A stretch of 64,000 bases of DNA from Pseudoduganella plicata (GCF_004421005.1 NZ_CP038026.1:1798001-1862000); one strand, 5' to 3'. Positions 7,709-17,655 are shown, counted from the first letter of the stretch. The notes: a model not told the origin generated them from the letters alone. Translations and numbers: made by a program.

Positions 7709-8863
7709 TCAAAAAAGATCCATCTGCCCCGCAGCCTGTGCCGCCCGCGCCCGCGCTCCCAGCGGCGGCACGACAATCGGCCGTCGGAACGACGCGCAAT
7801 CGAGCGTCCTGAATCGCATGCCCGGCCCGCCCAACCCGAGCCGGTCGCGCGCCTTTTCGACCCGCTGCCGGATCAGGTCCGCCCAGATGCCCTCGCCGTG
7901 CATGCGCGTGCCGAACGAGGCGTCGTAGTCCTTCCCGCCGCGCATTTCGCGCACGCGGTTCATCACGCGCTGGGCACGGTCTGGGAAATGGGCTTCGAGC
8001 CATTGCTGGAACAGCGGGCTCACTTCCCACGGCAGCCGCAGCACGACGTAGTTGGCCATGATTGCGCCCGCGTCGCGCGCCGCTTCCATGACTTTTTCGA
8101 TTTCCGGCTCCGTCACGAACGGGATGATCGGCGCAATCGACACGCCGACCGGAATGCCCGCCTCCGTCAGCGTGCGGATCGCGCGCAGGCGCCGGGCCGG
8201 TGCCGCGGCGCGCGGCTCCAGGGTGCGGGCGATTTTCGGGTCCAGCGTCGTGATCGTGATCGACGCGGCGGCGAGATGCCTTTCCGCCATCGGCGCCAGG
8301 ATGTCGATATCGCGCTCGATCAGCGACGACTTCGTGATCAGCCCCACCGGGTGGTCGCATTCCTTCAGCACTTCCAGCACGCGGCGCGTCAGCCGGTACT
8401 CGCGCTCGCACGGCTGGTAGGCATCCGTGTTCACGCCCAGCGCGATGGGTTCGACCGTGTAGCCGGGCTTCGACAATTCACTGCGCAGCAGTTCCGGCGC
8501 GTTCACCTTTGCATACAACTTGCTCTCGAAGTCGAGCCCCGGCGACAGGCCCAGATAGCTGTGCGAGGGCCGCGCGAAGCAGTAGATGCAGCCATGCTCG
8601 CAGCCGCGGTACGGATTGAGCGAGACGGCGAACGGGATATCCGGCGACTGGTTGCGCGTCAGGATGGACTTTGCCGTTTCTTCCGTCACGTGCGTGCGCC
8701 ACACTTTCGGACACTCTTCCTCATGCTCCCAGCCGTCGTCGAACGACTCGCGGCCATTGACTTCGTAGCGCCCCTGCACGTTCGAGACGGCGCCCCGCCC
8801 CTTCTGCGCATACAGGGGCCGCGGGGGCAGCATCACCTGACCTTCAAATTGCTCATCTCGCAT
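7709..8863 (-). CDS. PA0069-family radical SAM protein (spore photoproduct lyase-like), SOS-boxed
   Basis: Radical SAM enzyme with the [4Fe-4S] motif CEHGCIYC within NPYRGCEHGCIYCFARPSHSY. The central TIM-barrel segments are intact (VGLITKSSLIERDIDIL, ITITTLDP, PVGVSIAPIIPF). It belongs to the family named after Pseudomonas PA0069, distant relatives of spore photoproduct lyase, whose reaction is not established. The chosen ATG has a GGTGAG site about 9 bases upstream; an in-frame GTG three codons earlier (8872) is the alternative. A near-consensus LexA box ends 13 bases before the ATG, so the gene should be induced by DNA damage, consistent with a repair or damage-tolerance role. It is convergent with the ChaC gene. 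Confidence 0.88.
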   Translation of the reverse strand: MRDEQFEGQVMLPPRPLYAQKGRGAVSNVQGRYEVNGRESFDDGWEHEEECPKVWRTHVTEETAKSILTRNQSPDIPFAVSLNPYRGCEHGCIYCFARPSHSYLGLSPGLDFESKLYAKVNAPELLRSELSKPGYTVEPIALGVNTDAYQPCEREYRLTRRVLEVLKECDHPVGLITKSSLIERDIDILAPMAERHLAAASITITTLDPKIARTLEPRAAAPARRLRAIRTLTEAGIPVGVSIAPIIPFVTEPEIEKVMEAARDAGAIMANYVVLRLPWEVSPLFQQWLEAHFPDRAQRVMNRVREMRGGKDYDASFGTRMHGEGIWADLIRQRVEKARDRLGLGGPGMRFRTLDCASFRRPIVVPPLGARARAAQAAGQMDLF

Positions 8864-8876
8864 GGCGCTCACCGAT

Positions 8877-8896
8877 AACTGTATGCATATACAGTA
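8877..8896 (-). promoter_or_regulatory. LexA (SOS) box
   Basis: Reads AACTGTATGCATATACAGTA on the plus strand. It contains the invariant CTGT-N8-ACAG core with an AT-rich centre and the flanking TA that extended boxes prefer. It sits immediately upstream of the radical SAM gene, where bound LexA would block transcription. The match is direct; regulation is inferred from the well-known gammaproteobacterial/betaproteobacterial LexA consensus. Confidence 0.85.
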
Positions 8897-9048
8897 TTGT
8901 AGGCCGATTGGGAAGGCGCTGCAACGCGCACACGTCTTTTGTCGCTAACTTGTCATGTCGCCAACTGCGCCGCTGCTGGTATCATTCGCCATTCCGCAGG
9001 TCGCCGCCGGTCTCGGCGCGCGCGATCCAACCAAATATCAAGAGCAAA

Positions 9049-9618
9049 ATGAGTACATCAAACAATCTGCCATCGTTCTGGGCCCGGATTCCCCTCGCCT
9101 TCGGCGCCTTCTTCAAGACCCTGGGCGATGCCGAATTCGCCGCGCGCATCCAGGCCGGTCCCACCGTCTCGCCGCCGGCCGCTCCCGTGCCGCCACCCGC
9201 ACCCGCTCCCGTCCCTGCCGCCGCGCCATTGCGCGAAGCCACGCCGGACGCCGCGCTCCAGCTGCTCGCACTGTTGCAGCGCGAAGCGCGCCTGATCGAT
9301 TTCACGCAGGAGAGCCTGGCCGGTTACGCCGATGCCGACATCGGCGCGGCCGCCCGCGTCGTGCACGAAGGCTGCGCCAAGGTGCTGCGCGAGCACTTCA
9401 CGATCGAACCGGTGCGCGCGGAGGCCGAAGGCAGCCGCGTGACCCTGGAAGAAGGCTTCGATGCCGCCGCCGTGCGCCTGACGGGCAACGTCGTCGGCAA
9501 GCCGCCGTTCAAGGGTGCGCTGAGCCACCGCGGCTGGCGCGCGACCAATGTGCGCCTGCCGAAACTGGCGGAAGCGCATGACGCAAGCATCGTCGCGCCG
9601 GCCGAGGTGGAACTGTGA
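9049..9618 (+). CDS. DUF2760 protein, first gene of an Hsp70 operon
   Basis: 189-residue protein of the DUF2760 type, function unknown. It begins MSTSNNLPSFWARIPLAFGAFFKTLGD, has a proline/alanine linker (about residues 42-64), and a conserved-looking C-terminal domain (about 70-189) with LLALLQREARLIDFTQE, VHEGCAKVLREHF and GWRATNVRLPKL. The start was chosen at this ATG because the domain begins here; an upstream in-frame ATG adds 47 residues of no family character. Its stop overlaps the GTG start of the Hsp70 gene (GTGA), so the two are translationally coupled. This suggests it is a dedicated partner of the downstream chaperones. Confidence 0.85.
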   Translation: MSTSNNLPSFWARIPLAFGAFFKTLGDAEFAARIQAGPTVSPPAAPVPPPAPAPVPAAAPLREATPDAALQLLALLQREARLIDFTQESLAGYADADIGAAARVVHEGCAKVLREHFTIEPVRAEAEGSRVTLEEGFDAAAVRLTGNVVGKPPFKGALSHRGWRATNVRLPKLAEAHDASIVAPAEVEL

Positions 9619-11459
9619 GCGATCCAAAATACGCCATCGGCATCGACCTCGGCACGACGCACAGCGCGCTGTCTTACGTCAACCTGTCCGGCAGCGACGG
9701 CGAGAAGACGCAGCAGAGCGTCCTTGCCGTGCCCCAGCTGACGGGCCCGGGCACGGTGGAAGACCTGCCGCTGCTGCCGTCGTTCCTGTACCTGCCGCAC
9801 CCTGACGAAATGGCCGCTGCCGAACTGGCACTGCCGTGGAACGCGGACGGCGCCGGCCCGGTCGCCGGCGAGATGGCGCGCTCGCGTGGCGCCACCACGC
9901 CGATCCGCCTCGTCTCAAGCGCCAAGAGCTGGTTGTGCCATCCCGGTGTCGACCGCCGCGCCGCCATCCTGCCGAACGACGCGCCGGAGGAAGTCACACG
10001 CGTCTCGCCGCTGGAAGCGTCCACGCGCTATCTGCAGCACCTGCGCCAGGCCTGGGACACGGCCCATCCGGAAGCGCCGTTCACGCAGCAGGCCGTGACG
10101 GTGACGATCCCGGCGTCGTTCGATCCGGGCGCGCGCGAACTGACGGCCGAAGCTGCCCGCAACGCCGGCTACGACGCCGTCACGCTGCTGGAAGAACCGC
10201 AGGCAGCGCTGTACAGCTGGATCCAGGGCAGCGAAGGCCGCTGGCGCAAGGAAGTCAAGCCGGGCGACATCATCCTCGTCGTCGACGTGGGCGGCGGCAC
10301 CAGCGACTTCTCGCTGATCGCCATCACGGAACGGGACGGCAAGCTGGAGCCGCACCGCGTGGCCGTGGGCGACCATATCCTGCTGGGCGGCGACAACATG
10401 GACCTGGCGCTGGCCCACCTGGTCGCGCGCAAGCTGGCCGAAGGCGGCACGAAGCTCGACCCGTGGCAGCTGCGCGCGCTGACGTATGGCTGCCGCGCCG
10501 CCAAGGAAAACCTGCTGGCCGACGCCAGCGCGGAAAGCTGGCCGATCGTCGTGCCGAGCCGCGGCTCGAAGCTGATCGGCGGCTCGATCCGCACGGAGCT
10601 GACCCGCGCCGAAGTGACGACGTTCATCACCGACGGCTTCTTCCCGAAAGTGGAAGCGTCCAGCCGTCCCGCAGTGCGTGCCCGCGCCGGCCTGACGCAA
10701 CTGGGCCTGCCGTACGCGCAGGACGCGGCCATCACCCGCCACCTGGCCGCATTCCTCGGCCGCCAGGTGGGCGCGACGGCGGACGTGCCGGGCTTCGCGG
10801 ACCGGCAGAACGCCGACCACACGTTCCTGCATCCAAGCGCGGTGCTGTTCAACGGCGGCGTGTTCAAGTCGGCATTGCTGGCCACGCGCGTCATGGACAC
10901 GATCAACGACTGGCTCTACATGGAAGGCGCGGAGCCGGCGCGCATGCTGGGCGGCGCGGACCTGGACCTGGCCGTGGCGCGCGGCGCCGCGTACTACAGC
11001 TACGTGCGGCGCGGCGAAGGCGTGCGCATTCGCGGCGGCACGGCGCGTTCGTACTACGTGGCCGTCGAATCGGCGATGCCGGCGATTCCCGGCATGGAGC
11101 CGCCGATCCAGGCGCTGTGCGTGGCGCCGTTCGGCATGGAAGAAGGCAGCGAACTGGAACTGCCGGGCCAGGAGTTTGGCCTGGTGCTCGGCGAGCCGGT
11201 GCACTTCCGCTTCTTCGGCTCGTCCACCCGGCGCCAGGATGCGATTGGCGAAGTGCTGGACTTCTGGGGCCCGGAAGAACTCATCGAGATGAACGAGATC
11301 CAGGCCACGCTGTCGCCGGAAGGCCGTCAGGCCGGCGACGTGGTGCAGGTGCGCCTGCATGCGCGCGCCACCGAAGCCGGCACCCTAGAGCTGCTGGCCG
11401 TGGCCAGTGACGGCCAGCGCTGGAAGGTGGAGTTCGACGTCCGCTCCGAAGGCCAGTAA
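9615..11459 (+). CDS. Hsp70-family chaperone (DnaK-like), smaller paralogue
   Basis: 614-residue actin-fold ATPase of the Hsp70 superfamily, starting with GTG. The nucleotide-binding signatures are present: phosphate-1 AIGIDLGTTHSALSY near the N-terminus, phosphate-2 VVDVGGGTSDFSL (about residues 222-234), and adenosine loop VLFNGGVFKSALL (about 413-425). The region after residue ~450 is diverged from DnaK's substrate-binding domain and no typical lid is recognisable. It sits between DUF2760 (overlapping) and a second, larger Hsp70 (6 bases downstream). No DnaJ or GrpE is nearby. The client is unknown; this is not the housekeeping DnaK. Confidence 0.88.
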   Translation: MSDPKYAIGIDLGTTHSALSYVNLSGSDGEKTQQSVLAVPQLTGPGTVEDLPLLPSFLYLPHPDEMAAAELALPWNADGAGPVAGEMARSRGATTPIRLVSSAKSWLCHPGVDRRAAILPNDAPEEVTRVSPLEASTRYLQHLRQAWDTAHPEAPFTQQAVTVTIPASFDPGARELTAEAARNAGYDAVTLLEEPQAALYSWIQGSEGRWRKEVKPGDIILVVDVGGGTSDFSLIAITERDGKLEPHRVAVGDHILLGGDNMDLALAHLVARKLAEGGTKLDPWQLRALTYGCRAAKENLLADASAESWPIVVPSRGSKLIGGSIRTELTRAEVTTFITDGFFPKVEASSRPAVRARAGLTQLGLPYAQDAAITRHLAAFLGRQVGATADVPGFADRQNADHTFLHPSAVLFNGGVFKSALLATRVMDTINDWLYMEGAEPARMLGGADLDLAVARGAAYYSYVRRGEGVRIRGGTARSYYVAVESAMPAIPGMEPPIQALCVAPFGMEEGSELELPGQEFGLVLGEPVHFRFFGSSTRRQDAIGEVLDFWGPEELIEMNEIQATLSPEGRQAGDVVQVRLHARATEAGTLELLAVASDGQRWKVEFDVRSEGQ

Positions 11460-11465
11460 GCCGCA

Positions 11466-14282
11466 ATGAGCCAGTACCTGGTCAGCATCGACCTGGGCAC
11501 CACCAACACGGTGCTGGCGTATGCCGCACCCGGTGCCCGTGACGTGCAGCTGTTCGGCATCGAACAGCTGACGGCGCCCGGCGAAGTGGGCGCCGCCACC
11601 CTGCTGCCGTCCACCCGCTATCACCCGGCCGCTGGCGAGATCGCGGCGGGTGACCTGCAACTGCCCTGGCGGGAAGCCGACGTCGCCGGTGTGAACAACG
11701 CCATCGTCGGCCGTCTGGCACGCCGCCTCGGCGCGCAGGTGCCGGGCCGCATCGTGGCCAGCGCGAAAAGCTGGCTGTCGCATCCCGGCGTGGACCGCCT
11801 CGCCCCCATCCTGCCGTGGGGCGCGGACGACGGCGTGGCGAAAGTCTCGCCCGTCGCCGCCAGCGCCAGCTACCTGGCACACCTGCGCGGCGCCTGGGAC
11901 AACCGCTTCCCCGCGCATCCGCTGGCGCGCCAGCAGATCGTCCTGACCATTCCCGCATCGTTCGACGAAGGCGCTCGCGCGCTGACGCTGGAGGCGGCGC
12001 GTCTGGCCGGGCTGCCGCAGGTGCGCCTGCTGGAAGAACCGCAGGCAGCGTTGTACGACTGGCTGTTCCGCCACCGCGACACATTGGCGGCTGACCTGGC
12101 CGACACGCGCCTGGTGCTGGTCGCGGACGTGGGCGGCGGCACCACCGACTTCTCGCTCGTGCGCGTCGAGCTGCAGCACGGCGAGCCGGTGCTGACGCGC
12201 ATCGGCGTCGGCAATCACCTGATCCTCGGCGGCGACAATATGGACCTGGCGCTGGCGCACCTGGCGGAATCGCGCCTGGCGCAGCCGGACGCACCCGCGA
12301 CGCGACTGACGCCGGGCCGCCTGGCGCAGCTGACGGAGCGCTGCCGCACGGCGAAGGAACAGCTGCTGGCGCACGACGCACCGAGTCAAGCCACCGTCAC
12401 GTTACTCGGCAGCGGCTCCAAGCTGATAGGCGGCAGCCGCTCGGCCACGCTGTTGAAGGAAGACGTCGAACGCATCGTCGTCGATGGCTTCTTCCCGCTC
12501 AATCCGGAGCAGGAAGCGGCGCGCCGGGGCCGCGGCGCCATCGTCGAATTCGGCCTGCCGTATGCAAGCGACGCGGCCGTCACGCGCCATCTCGTGTCGT
12601 TCCTGCGCCAGCATGCGGCCGCCGCACGCGCCGCACTGGGCACGCCGGATGACGGTACGTTGCCCGTCCCGGACACGCTGCTGCTGAACGGCGGCGTGTT
12701 CCGCGCCGATGCGCTGGCGCGCCGGCTGGAAGACACGCTGTCGGGCTGGCGCAATGCGCCGATCCGCATCCTGCACAACGAAAACCCGGACGTGGCAGTG
12801 GCGCGCGGCGGCGTGGCCTACTCGCTGGCACGGCACGGCTTCGCGCCCGCCATCGAGGGCGGCTCGCCGCGCAGCTATTACCTGCTGCTCGATGGCGACA
12901 AGGCGCCGGGCGTGCCGCGCCGGGCCGTCTGCATCCTGCCGCGCGGCACGCAGCCGGGCCGTGAGGTACGTCTGGCGGACCGCACGTTCGCGCTGCGCAT
13001 GGGCCGCCCCGTCAGGTTCCACCTGGTGTCGACGGTGGCCGACGCGGGCGAACGTGCCGGCGACGTGGCCGATCTCGATCCGGCCGACTTCATCGCGCTG
13101 CCGCCGATTGCGATGGTGCTGCAGCATGGCGGCAGCACCGCGCGCAAGGAAGTGCCGGTGCAGCTGGCCGTGGCGCTTTCCGAGGTGGGCACGCTGGAAG
13201 TGCATTGCGTGGGCCGCGACGACGGCCAGCGCTGGCTGCTGGAATTCCAGCTGCGCGGCCAGGAAGAGGATGGCGCCGAGGTGCAGGAAGAGCCGCCGCC
13301 GCCCCGCTTTGCCGATGCGGTGGAACGGATCGAGCGCATTTTCGGCGGCCGCGCGCTGCAGGTGGACGTCAAGGAAGTGCGGCGCCTGCGCGGCGAGCTG
13401 GAACACCTGCTGGGCAGCCGCGAACGCTGGGCCACGCCCGTGCTGCGCCGCCTGTTCGACGCGCTGCTGGAACGCGCCAAGGGCCGGCGCCGCTCGCCCG
13501 AACACGAGCGGGTCTGGCTCAACCTGGCCGGCTACTGCCTGCGGCCCGGCTTCGGCCATGGACTCGATGACTGGCGCATCGAGCAGCTGTGGGCCATGTT
13601 CGAAACGGGCGTGCAGTACCAGAAGGACAGCCAGGTGCGCGCGGAGTGGTGGACGTTGTGGCGCCGCGTGGCCGGCGGCCTCGACGCGACTGCCCAACTG
13701 CGCCTGCTGGACGACTTCGCGTTCAACCTGCAGGCCGATGCGGCCGAGCGGGGACGCCGCCCCGTCACGCTGGTGGACGGCAGCGAGGAAGACATGCTGC
13801 GCCTGGGCGCCGCGCTGGAACGCATCCCGTCGGCCTACAAGGCGGAAATCGGCAACTGGATGCTGGGGCAGATCGTGGCGCTGCCCACGTCCGGCCCGAA
13901 ATACGATGCCAGGGCCGCCGCCGGCTTTACGCGCTACCTGTGGGCGCTGGGACGCGTCGGCGCACGTCAGCCGTTCCACGGCAGCGCGCACGAAGTGGCG
14001 CCTGCCGCCACGGTGGAAGAGTGGCTGAACGCGATCCTCCAGCTGGACTGGAAGAAGATCGAACCGGCCGGCTTCGCGGCGGCGCACCTGGCGCGCAGGA
14101 CGGGCGACCGTTCGCGCGACATCGGCGAAGCGCTGCGCGCCGAGATCCTGCGGCGCATGACGGCCGTGGGCGCCCCGGCCACGTGGTCGGCCATGGTCAA
14201 GGATGTCGTGGAGCTGGACCAGGCCAGCGAGCAGCGCATGTTCGGCGAGGCGCTGCCGCCGGGATTGAAGCTGATTGGCTGA
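11466..14282 (+). CDS. Large Hsp70-family protein with extra C-terminal domain
   Basis: 938-residue protein. Residues 1 to about 600 repeat the layout of the upstream Hsp70: VSIDLGTTNTVLAY at the start, VADVGGGTTDFSLV about 217-230, and LLNGGVFRADAL about 401-412. The last ~330 residues are an additional alpha-helical domain of the DUF3731 type (begins about PPPPRFADAVERIERIF; contains RVWLNLAGYCLRPGFGHGLDDWRIEQLW). The paralogues share many segments (SAKSWL-HPGVDR, YLQ/AHLR-AWD, LLEEPQAALY), so they probably arose by duplication. It ends the DUF2760-Hsp70-Hsp70 operon and is convergent with the DTW gene, three bases apart. Function unknown; co-folding of a specific client or assembly of a complex is a guess. 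Confidence 0.88.
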   Translation: MSQYLVSIDLGTTNTVLAYAAPGARDVQLFGIEQLTAPGEVGAATLLPSTRYHPAAGEIAAGDLQLPWREADVAGVNNAIVGRLARRLGAQVPGRIVASAKSWLSHPGVDRLAPILPWGADDGVAKVSPVAASASYLAHLRGAWDNRFPAHPLARQQIVLTIPASFDEGARALTLEAARLAGLPQVRLLEEPQAALYDWLFRHRDTLAADLADTRLVLVADVGGGTTDFSLVRVELQHGEPVLTRIGVGNHLILGGDNMDLALAHLAESRLAQPDAPATRLTPGRLAQLTERCRTAKEQLLAHDAPSQATVTLLGSGSKLIGGSRSATLLKEDVERIVVDGFFPLNPEQEAARRGRGAIVEFGLPYASDAAVTRHLVSFLRQHAAAARAALGTPDDGTLPVPDTLLLNGGVFRADALARRLEDTLSGWRNAPIRILHNENPDVAVARGGVAYSLARHGFAPAIEGGSPRSYYLLLDGDKAPGVPRRAVCILPRGTQPGREVRLADRTFALRMGRPVRFHLVSTVADAGERAGDVADLDPADFIALPPIAMVLQHGGSTARKEVPVQLAVALSEVGTLEVHCVGRDDGQRWLLEFQLRGQEEDGAEVQEEPPPPRFADAVERIERIFGGRALQVDVKEVRRLRGELEHLLGSRERWATPVLRRLFDALLERAKGRRRSPEHERVWLNLAGYCLRPGFGHGLDDWRIEQLWAMFETGVQYQKDSQVRAEWWTLWRRVAGGLDATAQLRLLDDFAFNLQADAAERGRRPVTLVDGSEEDMLRLGAALERIPSAYKAEIGNWMLGQIVALPTSGPKYDARAAAGFTRYLWALGRVGARQPFHGSAHEVAPAATVEEWLNAILQLDWKKIEPAGFAAAHLARRTGDRSRDIGEALRAEILRRMTAVGAPATWSAMVKDVVELDQASEQRMFGEALPPGLKLIG

Positions 14283-14285
14283 AGA

Positions 14286-14897
14286 TTATGCTGGCTGCAT
14301 CAGCGCCTGCTGCTGGCCGATGAAGCCGTCGAACGCCGCCAGCAGCGGCGCATAGCGCGCTTCAATCCCTTCAATCTGCGCCAGTGCGTGCACGGTCGCC
14401 TCGAACGTGGACAACTGCCCCGGCGCATGGGCCTTGCGGATGTGGTACTGCGACGCCGGCACATCGCGCAACGCCAGCCGCGGCAGCGCCTGCAACAGCG
14501 GGTTCAGATACAGCATCTTGCGGCTCTTGCGCCAGGTCGCGTCCAGCACGACCAGCAGCAGATCCTCAGCCTGGTCGGCCCACGCCGGGTCGAACGGTGG
14601 CGCGGGTGCGATGCCGAGCGACGCGTCGCCCGGGGTGTCGGGATACAGCAGCACCGGACGGCGCGGTCCGTCGAGCAGCGCGCGCAGCGCTTCTTCATCG
14701 AATTGCTCGCCCACCGCCAGGGTGCTGCCCGGCAGGCTCAGATGCAGCAGTCTTGCCGTATTCTTTGCGTTGGTCGTTTCCATCGGATGCTGCAGCAGCA
14801 GGACCGACAATGTGCTTTGCACGGGCGCGATCCAGCGGCAGATGCAGGTGGACAGCGGCCGCTGGCAGATGCCGCAGGTAGCGCGTTTCAGGTTCAT
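14286..14897 (-). CDS. DTW-domain tRNA-uridine aminocarboxypropyltransferase (TapT-like)
   Basis: Transfers the 3-amino-3-carboxypropyl group of SAM to uridine 47 of tRNA (acp3U). The N-terminus carries a zinc-type CxxC...CxC group (CGICQRPLSTCIC), then HPMETTNAKNTARLLHLSLPG, and the family's DxTW signature as DATWRKSRKML. The C-terminus ends in a helical segment (ATVHALAQIEG). The start giving MNLKRATCGIC was preferred over an in-frame ATG ten codons upstream because the protein family begins just before the Cys motif. The length, 203 residues, is normal. It stands between the Hsp70 operon and a chemoreceptor gene, 26 bases from the latter. Confidence 0.88.
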   Translation of the reverse strand: MNLKRATCGICQRPLSTCICRWIAPVQSTLSVLLLQHPMETTNAKNTARLLHLSLPGSTLAVGEQFDEEALRALLDGPRRPVLLYPDTPGDASLGIAPAPPFDPAWADQAEDLLLVVLDATWRKSRKMLYLNPLLQALPRLALRDVPASQYHIRKAHAPGQLSTFEATVHALAQIEGIEARYAPLLAAFDGFIGQQQALMQPA

Positions 14898-14923
14898 GCG
14901 CGCATTGTAGCCGCGCGGCGCCG

Positions 14924-16525
14924 TCAAGCCGGCAAGCGCGGGGCCGCGTGACTCCGGTCGTCCCGCCGCCGCGCCGGCCTGTCGCCATCCGTCCCGACGC
15001 GGAACACGGCCACGGCATCGGCCAGCCGTGACGACTGCTCCTGCATCGCCTCGGCCGCCGCCGCGGCTTCCTCGACCAGCGCGGCGTTCTGCTGCGTCAC
15101 CTGGTCCATCTGCGTGATGGCCTGGTTGACCTGTTCAATGCCGCTCTGCTGCTGGGCGCTGGCGTCCGCGATGCCGTCCATGATATCCGTCACCTGCCGG
15201 ATCGCCTGGACGATGTCCTGCATCGTCTCCCCGGCCCGGCCGACCAGCGCGCCGCCGGCCTGCACCTGTTGCGCCGAGTCGCCGATCAGCGCGGCGATTT
15301 CCTTCGCGGCCGTGGCGGAGCGCTGCGCCAGCGCGCGAACCTCCGAGGCGACGACGGCAAAGCCCCGCCCCTGTTCGCCGGCCCGCGCTGCCTCGACGGC
15401 GGCATTCAGCGCCAGGATATTGGTCTGGAAGGCGATGCTGTCGATGACGCCGACGATATCGACGATGCGCCCGGACGAGGCGCTGATGGCATCCATCGTG
15501 CGCACCACGTCGCTTACGACCGCGCCGCCCTGCGTCGCCGTCTCGGCGGCGGTGCGCGCCAGTTCGCGTGCCTGGCGTGCGTTGTCCGCGTTCAGGCGCA
15601 CGGTCGAAGTCAGTTCGTCCATCGACGACGCCGTCTGCTGCAGCGAACTGGCCTGCTGCTCCGTGCGCGACGACAGATCCATGTTCCCCGCCGCGATTTG
15701 CGTCGACGCCGTCGTGATGGTTTCGGTCCCGTTGCGCACCTGACCGACGATCGTCACCAGGCTGCCGTTCATTTTCTTCAATGCCGCCATCAGCTGGCCC
15801 ATCTCGTCGCGTCCCGACGTGTCGACGACGCTGGTCAGATCGCCCGACGACACCCGTTCGGCCACGTCGACCGCCTGGCGCAGCGGCTCCGTGATGGTGC
15901 GGGTGATGCGCCACGCCAGCAGCACGCCTGCGGCCAGCGCCAGCACGCCGAAGGTGATGAGCAGGTTGCGTCCGCTTTCATAGGTGCGCCGGATGGCGGC
16001 AGCCGTGTCGTCCAGCGCCCCCTGCTCGGTGCGCAACAACGCGGCCAGCGCGTCGAGGTAGGCAATGCGGTCTTTTTCCAGGCCGCCCGTGTAGAGCTGG
16101 CGCGCGGCCACCGGGTCGGTGGCCTTGGCCGTCAGGACTGTCCTGCGCGTTGCCACATACGCCTTGCGGGCCGCCAGCACCGCGGCGTGGCCGGCGCGGC
16201 TGTCCGGGTCGTGCAGCGCATTGCCGAGGAAATCCTGGATTTCCGTCGCGCGTGCGGACGCCTGCGCCATGGTGCTTTCGATGGCCTTCTGCTCGGCCGG
16301 ATCGACGGCCAGGAACGCGGCGCTGGCGCGCGCCGCGTTGACTTCGATGATCTTGGTCCACTCCGCCATCAGCCGCTCGTTACGGGTGCGTTCGCCGACC
16401 AGCTCCGTCGTCATCCGGCTGGCCTGCTGCATGCGCAGCACGCCGGCCAATGTCATGATCGCCAGCAGCGCCAGCACCACGCCGAAGCCCACGCCGAGCC
16501 TCGTCCCGATTCGAAGATTGCGCAT
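14924..16525 (-). CDS. Methyl-accepting chemotaxis protein
   Basis: 533-residue inner-membrane chemoreceptor. The start [15 protein letters not shown] has a strong GGAAGGAG site; an upstream in-frame ATG is discarded. TM1 covers about residues 11-32, the periplasmic four-helix-type sensor about 33-187, TM2 188-206, HAMP 207-260, and a long cytoplasmic coiled coil to the end. The hairpin tip [21 protein letters not shown] at about 384-404 is the conserved CheA/CheW contact. There is no C-terminal CheR-binding pentapeptide. The ligand cannot be deduced. It is a lone receptor gene with no che genes nearby. Confidence 0.93.
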   Translation of the reverse strand: MRNLRIGTRLGVGFGVVLALLAIMTLAGVLRMQQASRMTTELVGERTRNERLMAEWTKIIEVNAARASAAFLAVDPAEQKAIESTMAQASARATEIQDFLGNALHDPDSRAGHAAVLAARKAYVATRRTVLTAKATDPVAARQLYTGGLEKDRIAYLDALAALLRTEQGALDDTAAAIRRTYESGRNLLITFGVLALAAGVLLAWRITRTITEPLRQAVDVAERVSSGDLTSVVDTSGRDEMGQLMAALKKMNGSLVTIVGQVRNGTETITTASTQIAAGNMDLSSRTEQQASSLQQTASSMDELTSTVRLNADNARQARELARTAAETATQGGAVVSDVVRTMDAISASSGRIVDIVGVIDSIAFQTNILALNAAVEAARAGEQGRGFAVVASEVRALAQRSATAAKEIAALIGDSAQQVQAGGALVGRAGETMQDIVQAIRQVTDIMDGIADASAQQQSGIEQVNQAITQMDQVTQQNAALVEEAAAAAEAMQEQSSRLADAVAVFRVGTDGDRPARRRDDRSHAAPRLPA

Positions 16526-16605
16526 CAGTCGCTCCTTCCGCAAAAGCGTCAGGGCCAGTCTGACGGTATTGCAGAGAGAATGCAAGCGCGCGCGGGATAC
16601 GCGTA

Positions 16606-17655
16606 TCAGCCCTGCGGTGCCGACGGGGCGGTGCCCAGCAGCTCGTCCAGCAGCGCCAGTTGAGCGCGGTCATGCACGACGCTGCGCAGCCATTCGTGCA
16701 GCGGCATGGCACCCCACGCTGCCGCCTTGTCGGCCAGGTAGGCGACAGGGCTGTGCGGTTCGGCACGGCGGAAATACTCGGCCACGCGGCGCAACTGGTC
16801 GATGGCCTGCTGGCGCGAAGCGATCGTGCCGTCATGGCGCTCGACCGCGCGCGCCGGCCCGGCATTGCCGTCGCCCTGCGCCGGTGTTTCGATGGCGTCG
16901 GCGACAGGCGCCAGCAGGCCGATGAAGTCGATGGCATGCTGCAGCGCCTCGCGCGCTGGCGCGAAGCCGGGGCCGTCCGCGCCGAGCCGCCTGTCGACGG
17001 CCCGTTCAAGCGTCTGCAGCGATGCCAGGCAGTATTGCGCATCGGCCAGCAGCGTCGCGTTGAACGCCGCCGGGTTCCGGCGCCGGCGCGCGTCCAGTTC
17101 GTCGATGTCCGGGCCGTCCGGCTCGACCTGCTTGCCCCACGGGTTGTTGTTGTCCGCTTCGAGCCCCGCGTGCGCCGCGCGCAGGCGGGCCGCGTCGAAG
17201 TCGGCCAGCGAGACGGTGCCGTCCTCCGTGACGGGAATCTCCTTGACCAACTGCGGGGAGCGCGACAACAGCCAGAACAGGTTACCGATGCGCAGTTCGT
17301 GGTCGCCCTCTTCCGGCGCCGGATACAGGCTGTCCCAGAAGCGTTCGCACAGGCCGGCCAGCAGCGCGTAACCGTCGCCCAGGCCGCGGAAGTGGCGCGT
17401 CTTGGCATGCGCCTCGGCCAGCCACACCGCCAGGCGCAGGTCCTTGCTGCGCGAGCGGATCAGCTGTTCGCAGTGCGTTGCCACGAATGGCCAGTCCGCC
17501 GACTTCAGCGCCGTCTTCCATTCGCCCTGCTCCAGCGCCGGGTCGTCCTCGCGGCGGGCGTGGGCGATGTGATCCAGGTCGCTGGAAAAACTGAGATCCT
17601 CGCCGCTGACCTGGGTAACGCTGATGGGCACGAGCAGCTGGTCGATATCGAGCAT
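16606..17655 (-). CDS. tssA: T6SS cap/baseplate protein TssA
   Basis: 349-residue TssA (ImpA_N family), which docks on the membrane complex and baseplate and primes tube/sheath polymerisation. The start [15 protein letters not shown] follows a clean GAAGGAGAC site, so the longer in-frame upstream extension is rejected. The ImpA-N region (about residues 10-160) includes [23 protein letters not shown] and [29 protein letters not shown]. The C-terminal part (about 240-349) is the multimerising domain. It is the last gene of the leftward block hcp-tssE-tssA. Confidence 0.9.
   Translation of the reverse strand: MLDIDQLLVPISVTQVSGEDLSFSSDLDHIAHARREDDPALEQGEWKTALKSADWPFVATHCEQLIRSRSKDLRLAVWLAEAHAKTRHFRGLGDGYALLAGLCERFWDSLYPAPEEGDHELRIGNLFWLLSRSPQLVKEIPVTEDGTVSLADFDAARLRAAHAGLEADNNNPWGKQVEPDGPDIDELDARRRRNPAAFNATLLADAQYCLASLQTLERAVDRRLGADGPGFAPAREALQHAIDFIGLLAPVADAIETPAQGDGNAGPARAVERHDGTIASRQQAIDQLRRVAEYFRRAEPHSPVAYLADKAAAWGAMPLHEWLRSVVHDRAQLALLDELLGTAPSAPQG

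Noticed and set aside
9915-11360. 481-codon minus frame opposite the first Hsp70 gene
   Set aside because: Antisense shadow; the Hsp70 signatures fix the plus strand as coding.
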